From: JADKCL01 sp031424495
GTDB taxonomy: Bacteria; Bacteroidota; Bacteroidia; J057; JADKCL01
Length of the DNA: 64,000 bases
NCBI GenBank assembly: GCA_031424495.1
Contig: JANPHP010000208.1
Span: 1 to 64,000 of the forward strand
Direction: 5' to 3'
Shown here: positions 9,111 to 18,539 of the stretch, one piece after another
Layout of the letters: each line of letters opens with the position of its first letter
Numbering within the stretch: the stretch's first letter is position 1
Notes under the pieces: generated by a model
Seen by the model: only the letters and a program-made list of their open reading frames with translations
Databases searched by the model: none
Told to the model about the DNA's origin: nothing
Position numbers and translations under genes: made by a program

Positions 9111-9440
9111 CTACCCGAGAAAAAGGTCGCATTCAGGGCAATCGATCCTGCCCTTGGGAACACGCGCCTCACAGGCAGGGCAAGTGCTAGGGAGTTGTGA
9201 GGGATGAATGTCGAAAATATCCAAGAGACTTTCTTCAGCCTCGGCTTTGAGCTCTTTGGGGATCAAGAATTCCATGGGCCCAGCAAACGCCCAGGCAGCA
9301 TCGCCATAGATGCCAAAAAGATTGTCTCCGCGCATGTGATAGGGCAGGCGTGCACGGTCTAGCAGCATCTGAATGCGTATCGATTCCCCGAGGTTGCGCG
9401 CACTTGCGATCGGGATCAGCTCCACCCTTTGCTCGGTCAT
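9111..9440 (-). CDS. DUF2007-like protein with zinc-ribbon tail
   Basis: A 109-residue protein. The N-terminal 70 residues resemble the DUF2007 (putative signal-transducing) fold, including a segment that describes moving down a list of substrates (ESIRIQMLLDRARLPYHMRGD). The C-terminus carries two CxxC knuckles, CPAC and CPEC, spaced as a small zinc ribbon. Its start lies 5 bases from the stop of the upstream lipoprotein gene, so the two probably form an operon. Molecular role unknown. Confidence 0.75.
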   Translation of the reverse strand: MTEQRVELIPIASARNLGESIRIQMLLDRARLPYHMRGDNLFGIYGDAAWAFAGPMEFLIPKELKAEAEESLLDIFDIHPSQLPSTCPACEARVPKGRIDCPECDLFLG

Positions 9441-9444
9441 CGTG

Positions 9445-9900
9445 TCATTGGGTTACAGTGATCGGCGTAGTCTCAATCACATTGCTGACATTGCCGGCGC
9501 GATCGGTGATGTAGACTTGGTACACGAGCGGCTCTTGGGAAGCCTCAAAGGGAGGCGTGGCTAGCAAAATCTTCATTTCCCCTTGTATCGATGGTTTGCG
9601 GGTCTTGGGGGTCAAGCTTTCAAAGGCAAAAGCCGTGATGCGGCCTGGATTATTTGCAAAGGCTGCCCGCGTATCGATGATGAAGAGGTTATTGACCAAG
9701 TCGCCTTCATAGCCGAGATCACCGTCGCCATCTTGATAGTGAAATGTGATCTCAATCTCGTCTGAGGTGAATTGTTTAGCAACAGCCGGCGTGATGCTTA
9801 CCAAAGTGATCTCGGGGGTGTTGGGGAATACAGGCTTGTCGTTGCAACCGACGAGCAGCAAAAAAGCGAGCGGGATGAAGAGTGACTTTTTCAATTCCAA
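9445..9900 (-). CDS. Lipoprotein of unknown function
   Basis: The 151-residue protein begins with a type II signal peptide ending in the lipobox LLVGC (Cys19), so it should be lipid-anchored. The mature part is a single beta-rich domain with an acidic YQDGDGDLGYEG loop that could bind calcium; this loop is common in small Bacteroidota lipoproteins. It is probably cotranscribed with the downstream DUF2007-like gene. Confidence 0.8.
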   Translation of the reverse strand: MELKKSLFIPLAFLLLVGCNDKPVFPNTPEITLVSITPAVAKQFTSDEIEITFHYQDGDGDLGYEGDLVNNLFIIDTRAAFANNPGRITAFAFESLTPKTRKPSIQGEMKILLATPPFEASQEPLVYQVYITDRAGNVSNVIETTPITVTQ

Positions 9901-10021
9901 TCAATTGAAGTTCAATTTACGGAGAATCTCCATAAGATCAATACTGTGTACAAAAACGGAATTCAAGGGCAATTGTTACGGTATTTTCCAGAATAGAAGA
10001 TGATTGTTATCACCCATTGGG

Positions 10022-10954
10022 CTATTCGTAGGGAATCATCTCAAAACTACCCAAACCGAGGTCCACAATGATGGTCATGGCCTCTTGGGCATGCAATTTA
10101 TAGGTGAGGCTGGAAAATGTATTGTCGCTGCTCTGGATATAAGCATCTGGAATGTCTGCCGACGAAAATACGGTGCCATTGATGACAATTTTGATCGGGG
10201 CATCCTTGTGTACCAAGAGCGTGCATTTTCCTGCCCCCACGTCGATGCGCACTGTGGATTTCGCATGCATTTCGGTGCCTACGACGATTTTGGTGTCGCC
10301 CATTCCGTTTTCGATGTGCACTTGCTCAGCGCGCGCGCATTCGAGATTGCGGATCACGATCTTGGACATGCCATTCACGACCGTGAAATATTTCATCGGC
10401 ACGGCATTGGGCTTGGAGTAGCTGATTACGACATCTGCCGCACCGGAAACGATCTCCAAAGCCATCATCCGCAGGTTGCTCAAATCCAACCGGGCGCTTC
10501 CATAGCCGAAGTTCATTTTCATGGCCATCGGCGCAAGCGGATCTGCCGCGATGTCCATGATATACTTGGCGGGGTCATCGTCGATCGTCATGCTGCCTGA
10601 CACCTGGTAGCTCACAATCGAATTGCTGCCACCACGCAAAGCTCCTTGACTTTGAAAACTACTTGTTTGGGTTTGACTCCCCATGGACAGCGTCGTGCGT
10701 AGGTGCTGCTGTGGAGTCGTATCGACGTCGCAAATGGGATCGGGCTTGTCGGTAGGCAGATGATATCGAGCGATTGTAGCTCCTGGGCAATGCGCCGGCG
10801 AGATGAAAGTCTGGCCCAATGGCATTTGAATGAAGTACTCATTCAGCTCAAAAAAACGGCTTGTAGGGATCGTATCAGCGTGTACCTGCTTTTGGCAAAG
10901 GCCAACAGCAGGTAAAATCATAGCGATACTAGCACCCAACACCATCCGAAACAT
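10022..10954 (-). CDS. Secreted protein with toast-rack-like (DUF4097/LiaF-type) beta-helix
   Basis: A 310-residue protein with a signal peptide (1-20, ending GLCQ). The C-terminal two thirds are a run of short beta strands of the pattern seen in toast-rack or DUF4097-like domains (LDLSNLRMMALEIVSGAADVVISYSK, then repeated turns around VENGMGDTKIVVG and DVGAGKCTLLVHKD). These domains occur in envelope stress and adhesin-like proteins. No catalytic motif is visible. It stands alone on the minus strand. The family assignment is by repeat pattern only. Confidence 0.65.
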   Translation of the reverse strand: MFRMVLGASIAMILPAVGLCQKQVHADTIPTSRFFELNEYFIQMPLGQTFISPAHCPGATIARYHLPTDKPDPICDVDTTPQQHLRTTLSMGSQTQTSSFQSQGALRGGSNSIVSYQVSGSMTIDDDPAKYIMDIAADPLAPMAMKMNFGYGSARLDLSNLRMMALEIVSGAADVVISYSKPNAVPMKYFTVVNGMSKIVIRNLECARAEQVHIENGMGDTKIVVGTEMHAKSTVRIDVGAGKCTLLVHKDAPIKIVINGTVFSSADIPDAYIQSSDNTFSSLTYKLHAQEAMTIIVDLGLGSFEMIPYE

Positions 10955-11034
10955 GACCGTTCTTACGATCTAAATCCAATTAGGTTGGGGGTAGGTGCAA
11001 AAAAAAATCCCTATTTTTTGCGGGATCACTCGCT

Positions 11035-11078
11035 GAAAAAATTTGGGGCGGCAAGATCATTCTCCCTGCCACCCCAAC
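11035..11078 (-). terminator. Terminator after the first Cys-rich T9SS gene
   Basis: An 11-bp stem with one mismatch (arm TTGGGGTGGCA on the minus strand) is followed by ATTTTTT. It lies about 20 bases past the stop at 11099. Confidence 0.75.
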
Positions 11079-11098
11079 TGTAATCACCAACCCAGTAT

Positions 11099-12205
11099 TT
11101 ACAATTTGATCACCTTGTGAATGAGCTTCTCGCCTGCACCTTGCACACTCAAGTAGTATGCGCCACGATTCAAATCATTGAGATCTAGGTGCATGGAGTT
11201 ACCGCCGATGATCGCATCCATCACGAATGAACGATCGACCTTTCCAGTCACATCAAAAAGGATGACCTTCACGGGCTCGCTGCGTGGACTATAGAAGGTG
11301 AAATCAATTGCGCTTGAAGTCGGATTTGGACCGATGTTTCCCCAAGTAATCGCCTCAGGCTTGAAATAATTCACTTCGATGATTTCGGAGTCATACGATG
11401 CGCCATTGCGATCGACCTGCACGATGCGGTACCAATTGCTGCCAGTCACCGGAGCTGGATCAAAAAATTGGTACCTCACTTGGGCGCTTGAGTTACCGGC
11501 GGATGGGAGCTCACCGATCGATTCAAAACTCACTTGGTCTATGGACCGCTCCACGATCATGTAGTCGGTGTCCACTTCTCTCAAGGTAGACCATTTTACA
11601 TTGATGCCAGCTGTGGAGCGTATGCCCTCGATATCTCCCCATAGCACTGGGAAACTACTGAAATCAATTTTCATATCGGGATTGGGATAACATCCACCAA
11701 TTGGATTACCTCCGCCCTCAGCTCCAAAAACGCGAATGGAGTCTGGAATTCGATTGACCGTGAATGTGAAATTGTTACACCAGGCCCTTGCATTGCCGCA
11801 GGCAACCGTTGTGGATACGCAGCCAAATCCGCTGGTGCCGCAGCCCGTGGCGGTATAGCCCACGATGCTTCTCGTTCCAAATGGCCCTCCTGCTGAAAGC
11901 GAACCGTTCATCAAACAGTTATTGGGTGGTGGTCCATTGAACGAAGCGGGAGTAAAAGCAGTCACGATCACACCGGGGAGATTGTCCCAAAAACCAAACA
12001 GCATGTTTGTTGTGCCTTGGTCACCGCCTTTGGTGGCGCCGGTGATGCCCGTGCCAACGCAAAGCCGCACCCCGATCACGAAAGGGCCAGACCCAGAAAA
12101 CGATGTGAATGTGACATCTGACAAGTTGCAAGCGCGAACAGCGCTACCTGAAAGCAGAATTGAAAACAAGGCAAGCGTAAAAATTTTGGGAATGTATTTT
12201 TTCAT
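11099..12205 (-). CDS. Cys-rich T9SS-secreted protein, paralogue A of three
   Basis: The 368-residue protein has a signal peptide (1-25), an about 175-residue Cys- and Gly-rich beta domain opening with ACNLSDVTF, an FnIII-like module (about 200-285, NVKWSTLREVDTDYMIVERS), and a T9SS sorting domain (from GPNPTSS to HKVIKL). The same architecture recurs in the next two genes, and the three align along their full length. The function of the Cys-rich domain is unknown; even cysteine numbers suggest disulphides in an extracellular protein. It has its own terminator. Confidence 0.85.
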   Translation of the reverse strand: MKKYIPKIFTLALFSILLSGSAVRACNLSDVTFTSFSGSGPFVIGVRLCVGTGITGATKGGDQGTTNMLFGFWDNLPGVIVTAFTPASFNGPPPNNCLMNGSLSAGGPFGTRSIVGYTATGCGTSGFGCVSTTVACGNARAWCNNFTFTVNRIPDSIRVFGAEGGGNPIGGCYPNPDMKIDFSSFPVLWGDIEGIRSTAGINVKWSTLREVDTDYMIVERSIDQVSFESIGELPSAGNSSAQVRYQFFDPAPVTGSNWYRIVQVDRNGASYDSEIIEVNYFKPEAITWGNIGPNPTSSAIDFTFYSPRSEPVKVILFDVTGKVDRSFVMDAIIGGNSMHLDLNDLNRGAYYLSVQGAGEKLIHKVIKL

Positions 12206-12533
12206 AATTCTAGCTTCCTTTCGATGACTAAGTACCGGTAATGGCCTAGTGGCCTAAATTTCGATAAACTCAATCTACGTAGAAAAAGGTGATTTTGGAT
12301 CACCCATCAGGTTACAAAATCATTCGACTTCTTACAGCAATCCCCTCGTTTTCAAGGCTTAAAAGGTTTGAGAACTGCGGCATTGCCTGTGTAGGCCCAA
12401 AGTCTTCTTAGCTTATTGCTACGGTAGCACCGCTTGCGCAGTCCTGCGACAGATCTTCCAGAGAGGCAAAAAAAAGCAAGTGGCATTGCGACCGATCCGG
12501 TTGCAATGCCACTCCTTTTGTACAAACTATTCC
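12206..12533. other. Intergenic stretch between paralogues A and B
   Basis: Apart from the terminator of paralogue B at its right edge I see no gene. It should hold the promoter of paralogue A, but no clear TAnnTTTG element is visible. Confidence 0.5.
12466..12514 (-). terminator. Terminator after the second Cys-rich T9SS gene
   Basis: A perfect 11-bp stem (AGTGGCATTGC with 13-base loop) is followed on the minus strand by TTGCTTTTTTTTG. It lies about 20 bases past the stop at 12534. Confidence 0.85.
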
Positions 12534-13643
12534 TTAGTGCTTAACGATTTTGCGCGTGAGTCGATCTCCTGAGCCAGTGAGGCTCAAAAAATAAGCCCCA
12601 CGGTTGAGAGCGGCGAGATCCAAACGAATAGCGTTACTGCCGTAGACAGCGTAGATCGATTGGGATACCATGACTTTGCCAGTGATATCGCATACGACAA
12701 GATTCATGGGCTGCGCAATGGGACTGTAGAATGACAAGTTCACAAATTCCGCTGCCGGGTTGGGGCCTACGCTTCCCCAAGCGATGGTACTTGGTTTGAA
12801 ATAATCGACCTCCACGCTGCGGGAATCGTAGGAACCGCCTGCAACATCGACCTGCACAATTCGGTAAATATTGGAGCCGAGCATCGGTGAGGCATCGAAG
12901 AACTCGTAGCGGGTAAGCGCCTGCGAGGTGCCGACGGCAGGTAGCTGCCCGATCGTTTGGAATTCGCCATTTTCATCGGCCCGCTCCACGATCATGTAGT
13001 CGGTATTCACCTCCCGCACGGTGGACCATTGAACGTTGACACCAGTTGGCACCGTTACGCATTCGATTTCGCCCCAGATCACTGGAAAATGCGACAGGTC
13101 GATCAACATATCAGGGTTTGGAAAACAACCTCCAATCAAATTGCCAGCTCCCTCTACGCCAAAAACGCGTATCGAATCAGGAATGCGATTAAGCGTAAAA
13201 GTGAGAAGCGTGCACCATGCTTGCGCGGGACCGCAGGCAGCCGCGCTGGTGGTACAGCCATAACCTGCAGTTCCGCAACTGCCAGTGTACGCGATCAGGT
13301 TTCTCGTGCCATACGTTCCTCCAGGCAGTAGGTTCCCCGTCAGCACACAGTTGTTGGGTGGCGGGCCTACTAGCGTATTGGGAGAAAATGAAGTCACAAT
13401 TGGCCCCGCTACAGGATCCCAAAATCCAATGGCGATATTGGTTGTTCCTTGATCACCGCCCTTAATTGCGCCAGTTACTCCCAAACCGACACAGAGACGT
13501 GCCGTGATGGTACAACTTTGCCCCAAACCTTGGGTGAGCGTCAAAAATGTGAGATCGGAAAGGTTGCATGCAAATCCTCTGCTGCTATTGAGCACCAAAG
13601 CGAGCAATGCCACCAGAAAGATTTTGGGAATCGATGGTTTCAT
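12534..13643 (-). CDS. Cys-rich T9SS-secreted protein, paralogue B of three
   Basis: I place the start at the ATG near 13643 (MKPSIPKIFLV), which begins a good signal peptide and gives 369 residues; an in-frame GTG at 13772 would run through the terminator of the upstream gene and is unlikely. Domains as in paralogue A: Cys-rich domain opening ACNLSDLTFL, FnIII-like module with NVQWSTVREVNTDYMIVERA, and a T9SS sorting domain from GPNPAAE to KIVKH. It is closer in sequence to paralogue C than to A. Function unknown. Confidence 0.85.
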   Translation of the reverse strand: MKPSIPKIFLVALLALVLNSSRGFACNLSDLTFLTLTQGLGQSCTITARLCVGLGVTGAIKGGDQGTTNIAIGFWDPVAGPIVTSFSPNTLVGPPPNNCVLTGNLLPGGTYGTRNLIAYTGSCGTAGYGCTTSAAACGPAQAWCTLLTFTLNRIPDSIRVFGVEGAGNLIGGCFPNPDMLIDLSHFPVIWGEIECVTVPTGVNVQWSTVREVNTDYMIVERADENGEFQTIGQLPAVGTSQALTRYEFFDASPMLGSNIYRIVQVDVAGGSYDSRSVEVDYFKPSTIAWGSVGPNPAAEFVNLSFYSPIAQPMNLVVCDITGKVMVSQSIYAVYGSNAIRLDLAALNRGAYFLSLTGSGDRLTRKIVKH

Positions 13644-13679
13644 ATTGTAATAGTTGTAGTTGTTGTAAATGGATGATAT

Positions 13680-13722
13680 AAAACCCCTCGGGAACAACAC
13701 AGGTCGCTCCCGAGGGGTTTTA
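13680..13722. terminator. Strong hairpin terminator between paralogues B and C
   Basis: A 14-bp perfect stem (AAAACCCCTCGGGA and its complement, 14-base loop) with flanking A and T tracts, so it could act in both directions. It ends transcription of paralogue C (stop at 13729) and separates it from paralogue B. Confidence 0.88.
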
Positions 13723-13728
13723 TGCCGC

Positions 13729-14847
13729 TTAGAGCTTGACGATCTTGCGGGTGAGTTTATCGCCTGACCCACTGAGGCTCAGGAAATAGGCTCCACGATT
13801 GAGCGTCTCAAGATCGAGCCTGATGGCGTTGCCGCCATAGGCAGCATTGATCGATTTGGAGATCACGAGCTTGCCCGTGACATCACAAAGCATCAAATTC
13901 ATCGACTGTGGAGTAGGACTGTAAAATGACAAATCCACAAAATCTGTAGCAGGATTGGGACCGACGCTGCCCCAAGTGATTGCACTGGGCTTGAAGTAGT
14001 CAATTTCAATGATTTGTGAATCATAGGAACTTCCGGCTGCATCGACCTCCACCACGCGGTAGAGATTAATTCCTGGCAGTGGTGCCCGATCAAAAAATTC
14101 ATAGCGCGTTACTTCTTGCGCATTGCCGACCGAAGGCAGTTGGCCAATGGAGCTAAATGCACCGGACTCATCGGCGCGCTCGACTGTCATGTAGTCGGTA
14201 TTCACCTCCCGAACGGTTGTCCATTTGACATTGACACCTGCGGTGGAGCGAATCCCTTCAATATCTCCCCAAATCACAGGAAAGGCAGACAAGTCGATTT
14301 TCATGTCGGGGTTGGGATAACAACCGCCCAAGAAGTTGCCGCCGCCCTCAGCTCCAAATACACGAATCGAATCGGGAATGCGGTTCAAGGTGAAACTAAA
14401 ATTGGTACACCAAGGCTGTGCGTTGCCACAGGCGACAGTCGTGGTTACGCAACCATAGCCACTCGCTCCGCAGATAGCGGGCATTGCATAGCCGATAAAG
14501 CTTCTCGTACCGAAGGCGCCTGAATTATTGACGCCACCCGTCATCAGACAGTTGGTAGGTGGTGGCCCAGTTATCGTCGCAGGTGAGAATGACGTCACGA
14601 TCGCCCCCCCTACAGGATCCCAGAAGCCGATACCGATGTTGGTGGTGCCTTGGTCGCCTCCTTTTGTTGCGCCGGTGATACCCAATCCGACGCAGAGCCT
14701 AGCAGTAATCGTACAGCTCTGTCCCACTCCTTGTGTGAGCGTGAGAAAGGTGAGGTCAGATAGGTTGCAAGCAAAGGCACCATAATTGGTCAGTAGCAGC
14801 GTAAACAAAGCTGCTACAAAAATCTTGTGGGTCGAATTTTTCATCAT
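13729..14847 (-). CDS. Cys-rich T9SS-secreted protein, paralogue C of three
   Basis: The start at 14847 (MMKNSTHKIFVAA) begins a signal peptide and gives 372 residues; the frame continues upstream but without signal character. The order is Cys-rich domain (ACNLSDLTFL), FnIII-like module (NVKWTTVREVNTDYMTVERA) and T9SS sorting domain (GPNPATD to RKIVKL). Each of the three tandem genes has its own terminator, so they are separate units that can be expressed independently. Extracellular role unknown. Confidence 0.85.
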   Translation of the reverse strand: MMKNSTHKIFVAALFTLLLTNYGAFACNLSDLTFLTLTQGVGQSCTITARLCVGLGITGATKGGDQGTTNIGIGFWDPVGGAIVTSFSPATITGPPPTNCLMTGGVNNSGAFGTRSFIGYAMPAICGASGYGCVTTTVACGNAQPWCTNFSFTLNRIPDSIRVFGAEGGGNFLGGCYPNPDMKIDLSAFPVIWGDIEGIRSTAGVNVKWTTVREVNTDYMTVERADESGAFSSIGQLPSVGNAQEVTRYEFFDRAPLPGINLYRVVEVDAAGSSYDSQIIEIDYFKPSAITWGSVGPNPATDFVDLSFYSPTPQSMNLMLCDVTGKLVISKSINAAYGGNAIRLDLETLNRGAYFLSLSGSGDKLTRKIVKL

Positions 14848-15286
14848 TCCAGATTCCTCATTTTTAGGAAAATATCCATGACTCGCTGATTGATCGATAG
14901 AATCTATAGACACTTGGCATCAAAGATGGTCAATTTTGCGCGAAATTCCAAATTTATCTTGAGCTTGATACAGGCCTTTCCATCACCCGATATTACAGCC
15001 TTTCTTGAGGCAAATCAGCGGATAAATGGGAATCAAATCAGCAATCTCATCAGCCTGTCCGAAATTGCAATGAACATCAGCTAGCATTATTTTCATGGAC
15101 AGACAACCGACCGCCGAAATTAGGCTTAATCAGTTGTTGATCAATTTATAAGGTCCAAAAATGGCTGCATTCACCCACTTAAAGAATCATCCCCGTCTCG
15201 CTAATTTCGTCTATTCAGCAGTCTTTTTGCTGAACCGTAGCGCATCTTGAGAAAAACATAGAAATTGCGCTCAAAATCTGCAATCG
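14848..15286. other. Intergenic stretch between divergent genes
   Basis: This AT-richer gap should contain the promoters of paralogue C and of the rightward hypothetical gene. I see no further gene, repeat or RNA element in it. Confidence 0.5.
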
Positions 15287-15853
15287 GTGCACGAAATCGA
15301 ACCATTTTACGGGTGGCTAAGCTACTACACCAACGAGGATGACGACAACTCGCCCTTCCAATCGGCCGAGCACAGTGCGTTTCATTTTGACAAAGGCGTC
15401 TATGAATACCTTGCGCATCCACTCTGGGACGACATCGGCTCAGATGGGCTGCTTGTGAAGATCCTCTTTGCAAATTATGAGCAAGGATTCGCAATCGTCG
15501 AGCTATTTGGCGTGTGGAATGACCTGATTCAGAACGACTATCGCCTACTGGCTGAGAATTGCATCACCTACTTGGTCGATGCCGGCATCAACAAGTTTGT
15601 TTTCATCGTGGAAAATGTACTCAACATCTACCTCGATGCCGACGACTACTATGAGGCATTGCAAGAGGAACTCGAAAACGGCTGGATCTGCCTGCTGCGC
15701 CCACGCGAGCATGTGATCGCCGAGATCGAGCAGTATGACCTCGGGCACTATTTTTTCTGGTCAGAAGATCTGGACGCGCTCAATTGGCGCAAACTCAAGC
15801 CTTGGGAACTGTTTGCCGTCGTCGAATCCAAGATGAGCAAATTGTTGAATTGA
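15287..15853 (+). CDS. Conserved hypothetical protein of Bacteroidota
   Basis: The 188-residue protein starts at a GTG (reads MHEIEPFYGW). It is rich in aromatic and acidic residues and has no signal peptide or membrane segment, so it is probably cytoplasmic. The N-terminal MHEIEPFY and the HPLWDDIGS segment resemble a family of single-copy Bacteroidota proteins without assigned function. It is the only rightward gene in the neighbourhood and ends at a strong bidirectional terminator. Confidence 0.8.
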   Translation: MHEIEPFYGWLSYYTNEDDDNSPFQSAEHSAFHFDKGVYEYLAHPLWDDIGSDGLLVKILFANYEQGFAIVELFGVWNDLIQNDYRLLAENCITYLVDAGINKFVFIVENVLNIYLDADDYYEALQEELENGWICLLRPREHVIAEIEQYDLGHYFFWSEDLDALNWRKLKPWELFAVVESKMSKLLN

Positions 15854-15876
15854 GGACATGCATTGAGGACATGCAC
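15850..15876. repeat. Tandem 13-mer over a stop codon
   Basis: TTGAGGACATGCA occurs twice in direct succession; the first copy contains the stop codon of the hypothetical gene. It looks like a small recent duplication. Confidence 0.6.
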
Positions 15877-15893
15877 AGCCCAGAGAATGGGGC

Positions 15894-15935
15894 AAAGAAA
15901 ACGGCCAAGACATCGCTGTCTTGGCCGTTTTCTTT
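15894..15935. terminator. Bidirectional terminator, 19-bp perfect stem
   Basis: The arm AAAGAAAACGGCCAAGACA pairs perfectly across a 4-base loop, with A and T tracts inside the arms. It separates the convergent hypothetical gene and TonB receptor gene. Confidence 0.93.
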
Positions 15936-15949
15936 GCAAAAGTCAGTCC

Positions 15950-18382
15950 TCAGAAGACATATTTCATCTGCAGATTGAAGTTGCGCTGCTCGCCGATCAC
16001 ACCTGGAATCATCGCCCATTCCTTGTTGAGCGCATTCTTGGCACTCATCGATACCGTGAACGCTTGGGTCACCTGTGTGCTGACGATAAAATCGTAAATG
16101 CTGTAGCCCTTCATGTGGCTGAGTACCCAATCTGCGGTACCCGGTACACCAATGTACAAGAACTGATCGATTGCCAGCATCCGTGATTTGTACCTGTAAT
16201 TGCAAGTGAGGCTAAATTTGCCATACCCAATTGTGGCTGATGCCCGATTGAGCCACTTGCTGCGGTATTTCAGGACCCTAGGGTTGTCATCGCGGTGAAA
16301 CCACTTATCCGACGGTGAGTTGAGCGCCGTGAGCATACCCAATGCCTCGAAGGTAAAAGGTGCGCTTTGTGGCCCTACAGTATTCAACAAATCTACCTGT
16401 GCAGTGTCGATGCCCGGATTCAGATTCGCTGGATCCATGTAAGTGATGCCGCCATTGATGTCTAGGTGCAATTTGTTGAAGGTAAACTGTGCCAAGGCGG
16501 TTACCTCGACCCCGGTGATGCGGGCACGTGAGTAATTGCGCGCAGCAAAGACGGGAGTCGATCCAAACATAAAGGAATCAGGTGGCTGAACGCCAAATTC
16601 AATCATGTTTTTATAATCCATGATAAATCCTGCGGCATCGATGTATCCAATCATACCTTTTTTGGCCTTGCCAAACATCAATCCTTGCCTGAAACCGACT
16701 TCAGCAGAATAGCCCTTTTCTACCTTCAGATCAGGGTTGGATTCGATCAGGATGCCACCCGCATTTGTATCGAGGTAGCGCTCCGCAATCGATGGGCTAC
16801 GAAAAGCCTGCCCAAACGAGGCCCTGATATTGGAACCTTTGGTGAATTCATAATTGACGCCAGCCCTGAAAATGGGCGAAGCATTGACCAATGAATCATC
16901 GATAAGCCACCTGTCAAAACGGCCTCCCAAAGTCGCCGACCATCTGGAGTTTAGTTTGGCATCTAGCTGTGTATAGGCGGCAGTATTCCAAGAATGATGC
17001 TGACCCGCATACAGGCTATCGCCCCTGATCGTATTGTAGCTCAGGGTACCGCCCATCACCAAGGTGAGGCGCTCGTCTAGCATGCGTGTAGAGTAGTTGT
17101 AATCGTTGTAATACATCGCATTGTAATTGCTCTGCTGCGTTGAATTTGTATTACTCGTGCGCATCATGCGCCCGTGGTAGCTGTGCAGGTTGCCCTTGGG
17201 TGTGAGGTATTTGAAAAAAGGGTCAAAGGTGCCTCTTATATTGAGCTGCGACCGCTTGCTGCTGGTGCCTGCCAACGCTCCAAGTGAGTTGAAGACCGTA
17301 TCGCCGCCAAAATTGATCAGCGTATCGTCAGGTAAATAGGAATCCCAAAAAACAAAAGTCGTGCTTGAATCAAACCGCACACTGCCATTGATGCCCCAGG
17401 TGAACCCATTGAGATTCTTGGGCCGAAATTTGGTCATGATTTGCATGCGACCCTGCGTCGATGCACAATTGTAACGATAGCCCGTATCGTGCCAGAAATC
17501 TACCAGGCCAGTAATATCGTGACGACCAACCCGTTGGGAATGAAAAACGTTGATGCCTGCGCTTTTCGCAAATTTTTTGCCATCCCAATCTAGGCTCTTG
17601 TCATAAGGCGCATCGTAGGCTTGTCCGCGAAGGCGGATAGAGGTCTTGGGCTTTTCTGGGGCATCGGCCATGATCACGTTGATCACGCCACCCAATGCCG
17701 AGGATCCATAGAGCACAGAAGAGGCTCCTTTCATGACCTCCATTTGTGCGATATTGTCAGTTGGGATCATGTCAAACTGAGCGATACCCGCATCTGGCGA
17801 CATGAGCGGCAAGCCGTCGAGCATGAGCAATACGCGAGACCCGACGCCATTGGCATAGCCTGAGCTGCCCCTGATGCTGGGCTGCCCATCGATGATGTCG
17901 ACACCCGAGTTTTGCTGCAAGGCGTCCTTGATATCGCTGCTGATCTGCATGTCAACGTTTTTTTGATTGAGCACATCCATCGAACCGGTGAGCCTGGAGA
18001 TGTTTTCTGAATGCAGCGTAGCCGTCACCGTGACCGGGTCAAACTCGATGCCCTTGGGAGCGGAGACAAAAACGACCTGATAAAGGCTCTTTTCTGGCTC
18101 ATCGACGATGGTCATCGCGGTATCCTTGGCAAAATCCATGTACTTGAAGAGCAGCCTGTATTGGGTCGCGCGGGGCAATGAAAGCGTGAAGCGACCGATA
18201 GAATCTGTCATGGCTCCGATAGCGGTACCCTCCAACTGGACGCTCACGCCAAACAAGGGATCCCTGTCGTTGCCGTCGATGACAGTGCCATTGATCGTCA
18301 CGTTTTGAGCCCACAAACTGCTCATTCCCAACACCAGCGCCAGGCTCAAAACAAGACGCTTGATCTCGTAAATTTTTATCAT
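15950..18382 (-). CDS. TonB-dependent outer-membrane receptor, copy 1 of a tandem pair
   Basis: An 810-residue importer of the outer membrane. It has a signal peptide (1-25), a carboxypeptidase-D regulatory domain (about 27-110), a TonB plug (about 125-245, with DALQQNSGVDIIDGQPSIRGSSGY-type sequence and SSALGGVINV), and a beta-barrel that ends in the expected aromatic MKYVF. It resembles receptors of the FepA/BtuB/CirA group rather than SusC, and no SusD-like gene is adjacent. The substrate is not evident. The following upstream gene is a full-length paralogue. Confidence 0.9.
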   Translation of the reverse strand: MIKIYEIKRLVLSLALVLGMSSLWAQNVTINGTVIDGNDRDPLFGVSVQLEGTAIGAMTDSIGRFTLSLPRATQYRLLFKYMDFAKDTAMTIVDEPEKSLYQVVFVSAPKGIEFDPVTVTATLHSENISRLTGSMDVLNQKNVDMQISSDIKDALQQNSGVDIIDGQPSIRGSSGYANGVGSRVLLMLDGLPLMSPDAGIAQFDMIPTDNIAQMEVMKGASSVLYGSSALGGVINVIMADAPEKPKTSIRLRGQAYDAPYDKSLDWDGKKFAKSAGINVFHSQRVGRHDITGLVDFWHDTGYRYNCASTQGRMQIMTKFRPKNLNGFTWGINGSVRFDSSTTFVFWDSYLPDDTLINFGGDTVFNSLGALAGTSSKRSQLNIRGTFDPFFKYLTPKGNLHSYHGRMMRTSNTNSTQQSNYNAMYYNDYNYSTRMLDERLTLVMGGTLSYNTIRGDSLYAGQHHSWNTAAYTQLDAKLNSRWSATLGGRFDRWLIDDSLVNASPIFRAGVNYEFTKGSNIRASFGQAFRSPSIAERYLDTNAGGILIESNPDLKVEKGYSAEVGFRQGLMFGKAKKGMIGYIDAAGFIMDYKNMIEFGVQPPDSFMFGSTPVFAARNYSRARITGVEVTALAQFTFNKLHLDINGGITYMDPANLNPGIDTAQVDLLNTVGPQSAPFTFEALGMLTALNSPSDKWFHRDDNPRVLKYRSKWLNRASATIGYGKFSLTCNYRYKSRMLAIDQFLYIGVPGTADWVLSHMKGYSIYDFIVSTQVTQAFTVSMSAKNALNKEWAMIPGVIGEQRNFNLQMKYVF

Positions 18383-18485
18383 TCTGATCCGATTTGATTA
18401 CGAATATACAGAAAAAGCTAAAACACAACCCAATGCACACGCTATGAACCACTTGCATCCGCCTGAAATCCAAGCTGCCAAACGC

Positions 18486-18519
18486 GATGAAGCTGGAACC
18501 GCAAGGCCCCAGCTTCATC
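18486..18519. repeat. 11-bp perfect inverted repeat between the receptor genes
   Basis: GATGAAGCTGG and its complement are separated by 12 bases. It would end the upstream receptor gene, but on the minus strand no T run follows (a T run precedes it), so its role as a terminator is doubtful. Confidence 0.5.
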
Positions 18520-18539
18520 AAAAAAGGAGTGAAATACGA

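Noticed and set aside
18395..18415. Promoter of the first TonB receptor gene (TATATTCG)
   Set aside because: One mismatch from TAnnTTTG and no TTG at the right distance; too weak.
18486..18519. Terminator of the second TonB receptor gene
   Set aside because: The stem is perfect, but the T run is on the wrong side for minus-strand transcription, so I list it only as an inverted repeat.
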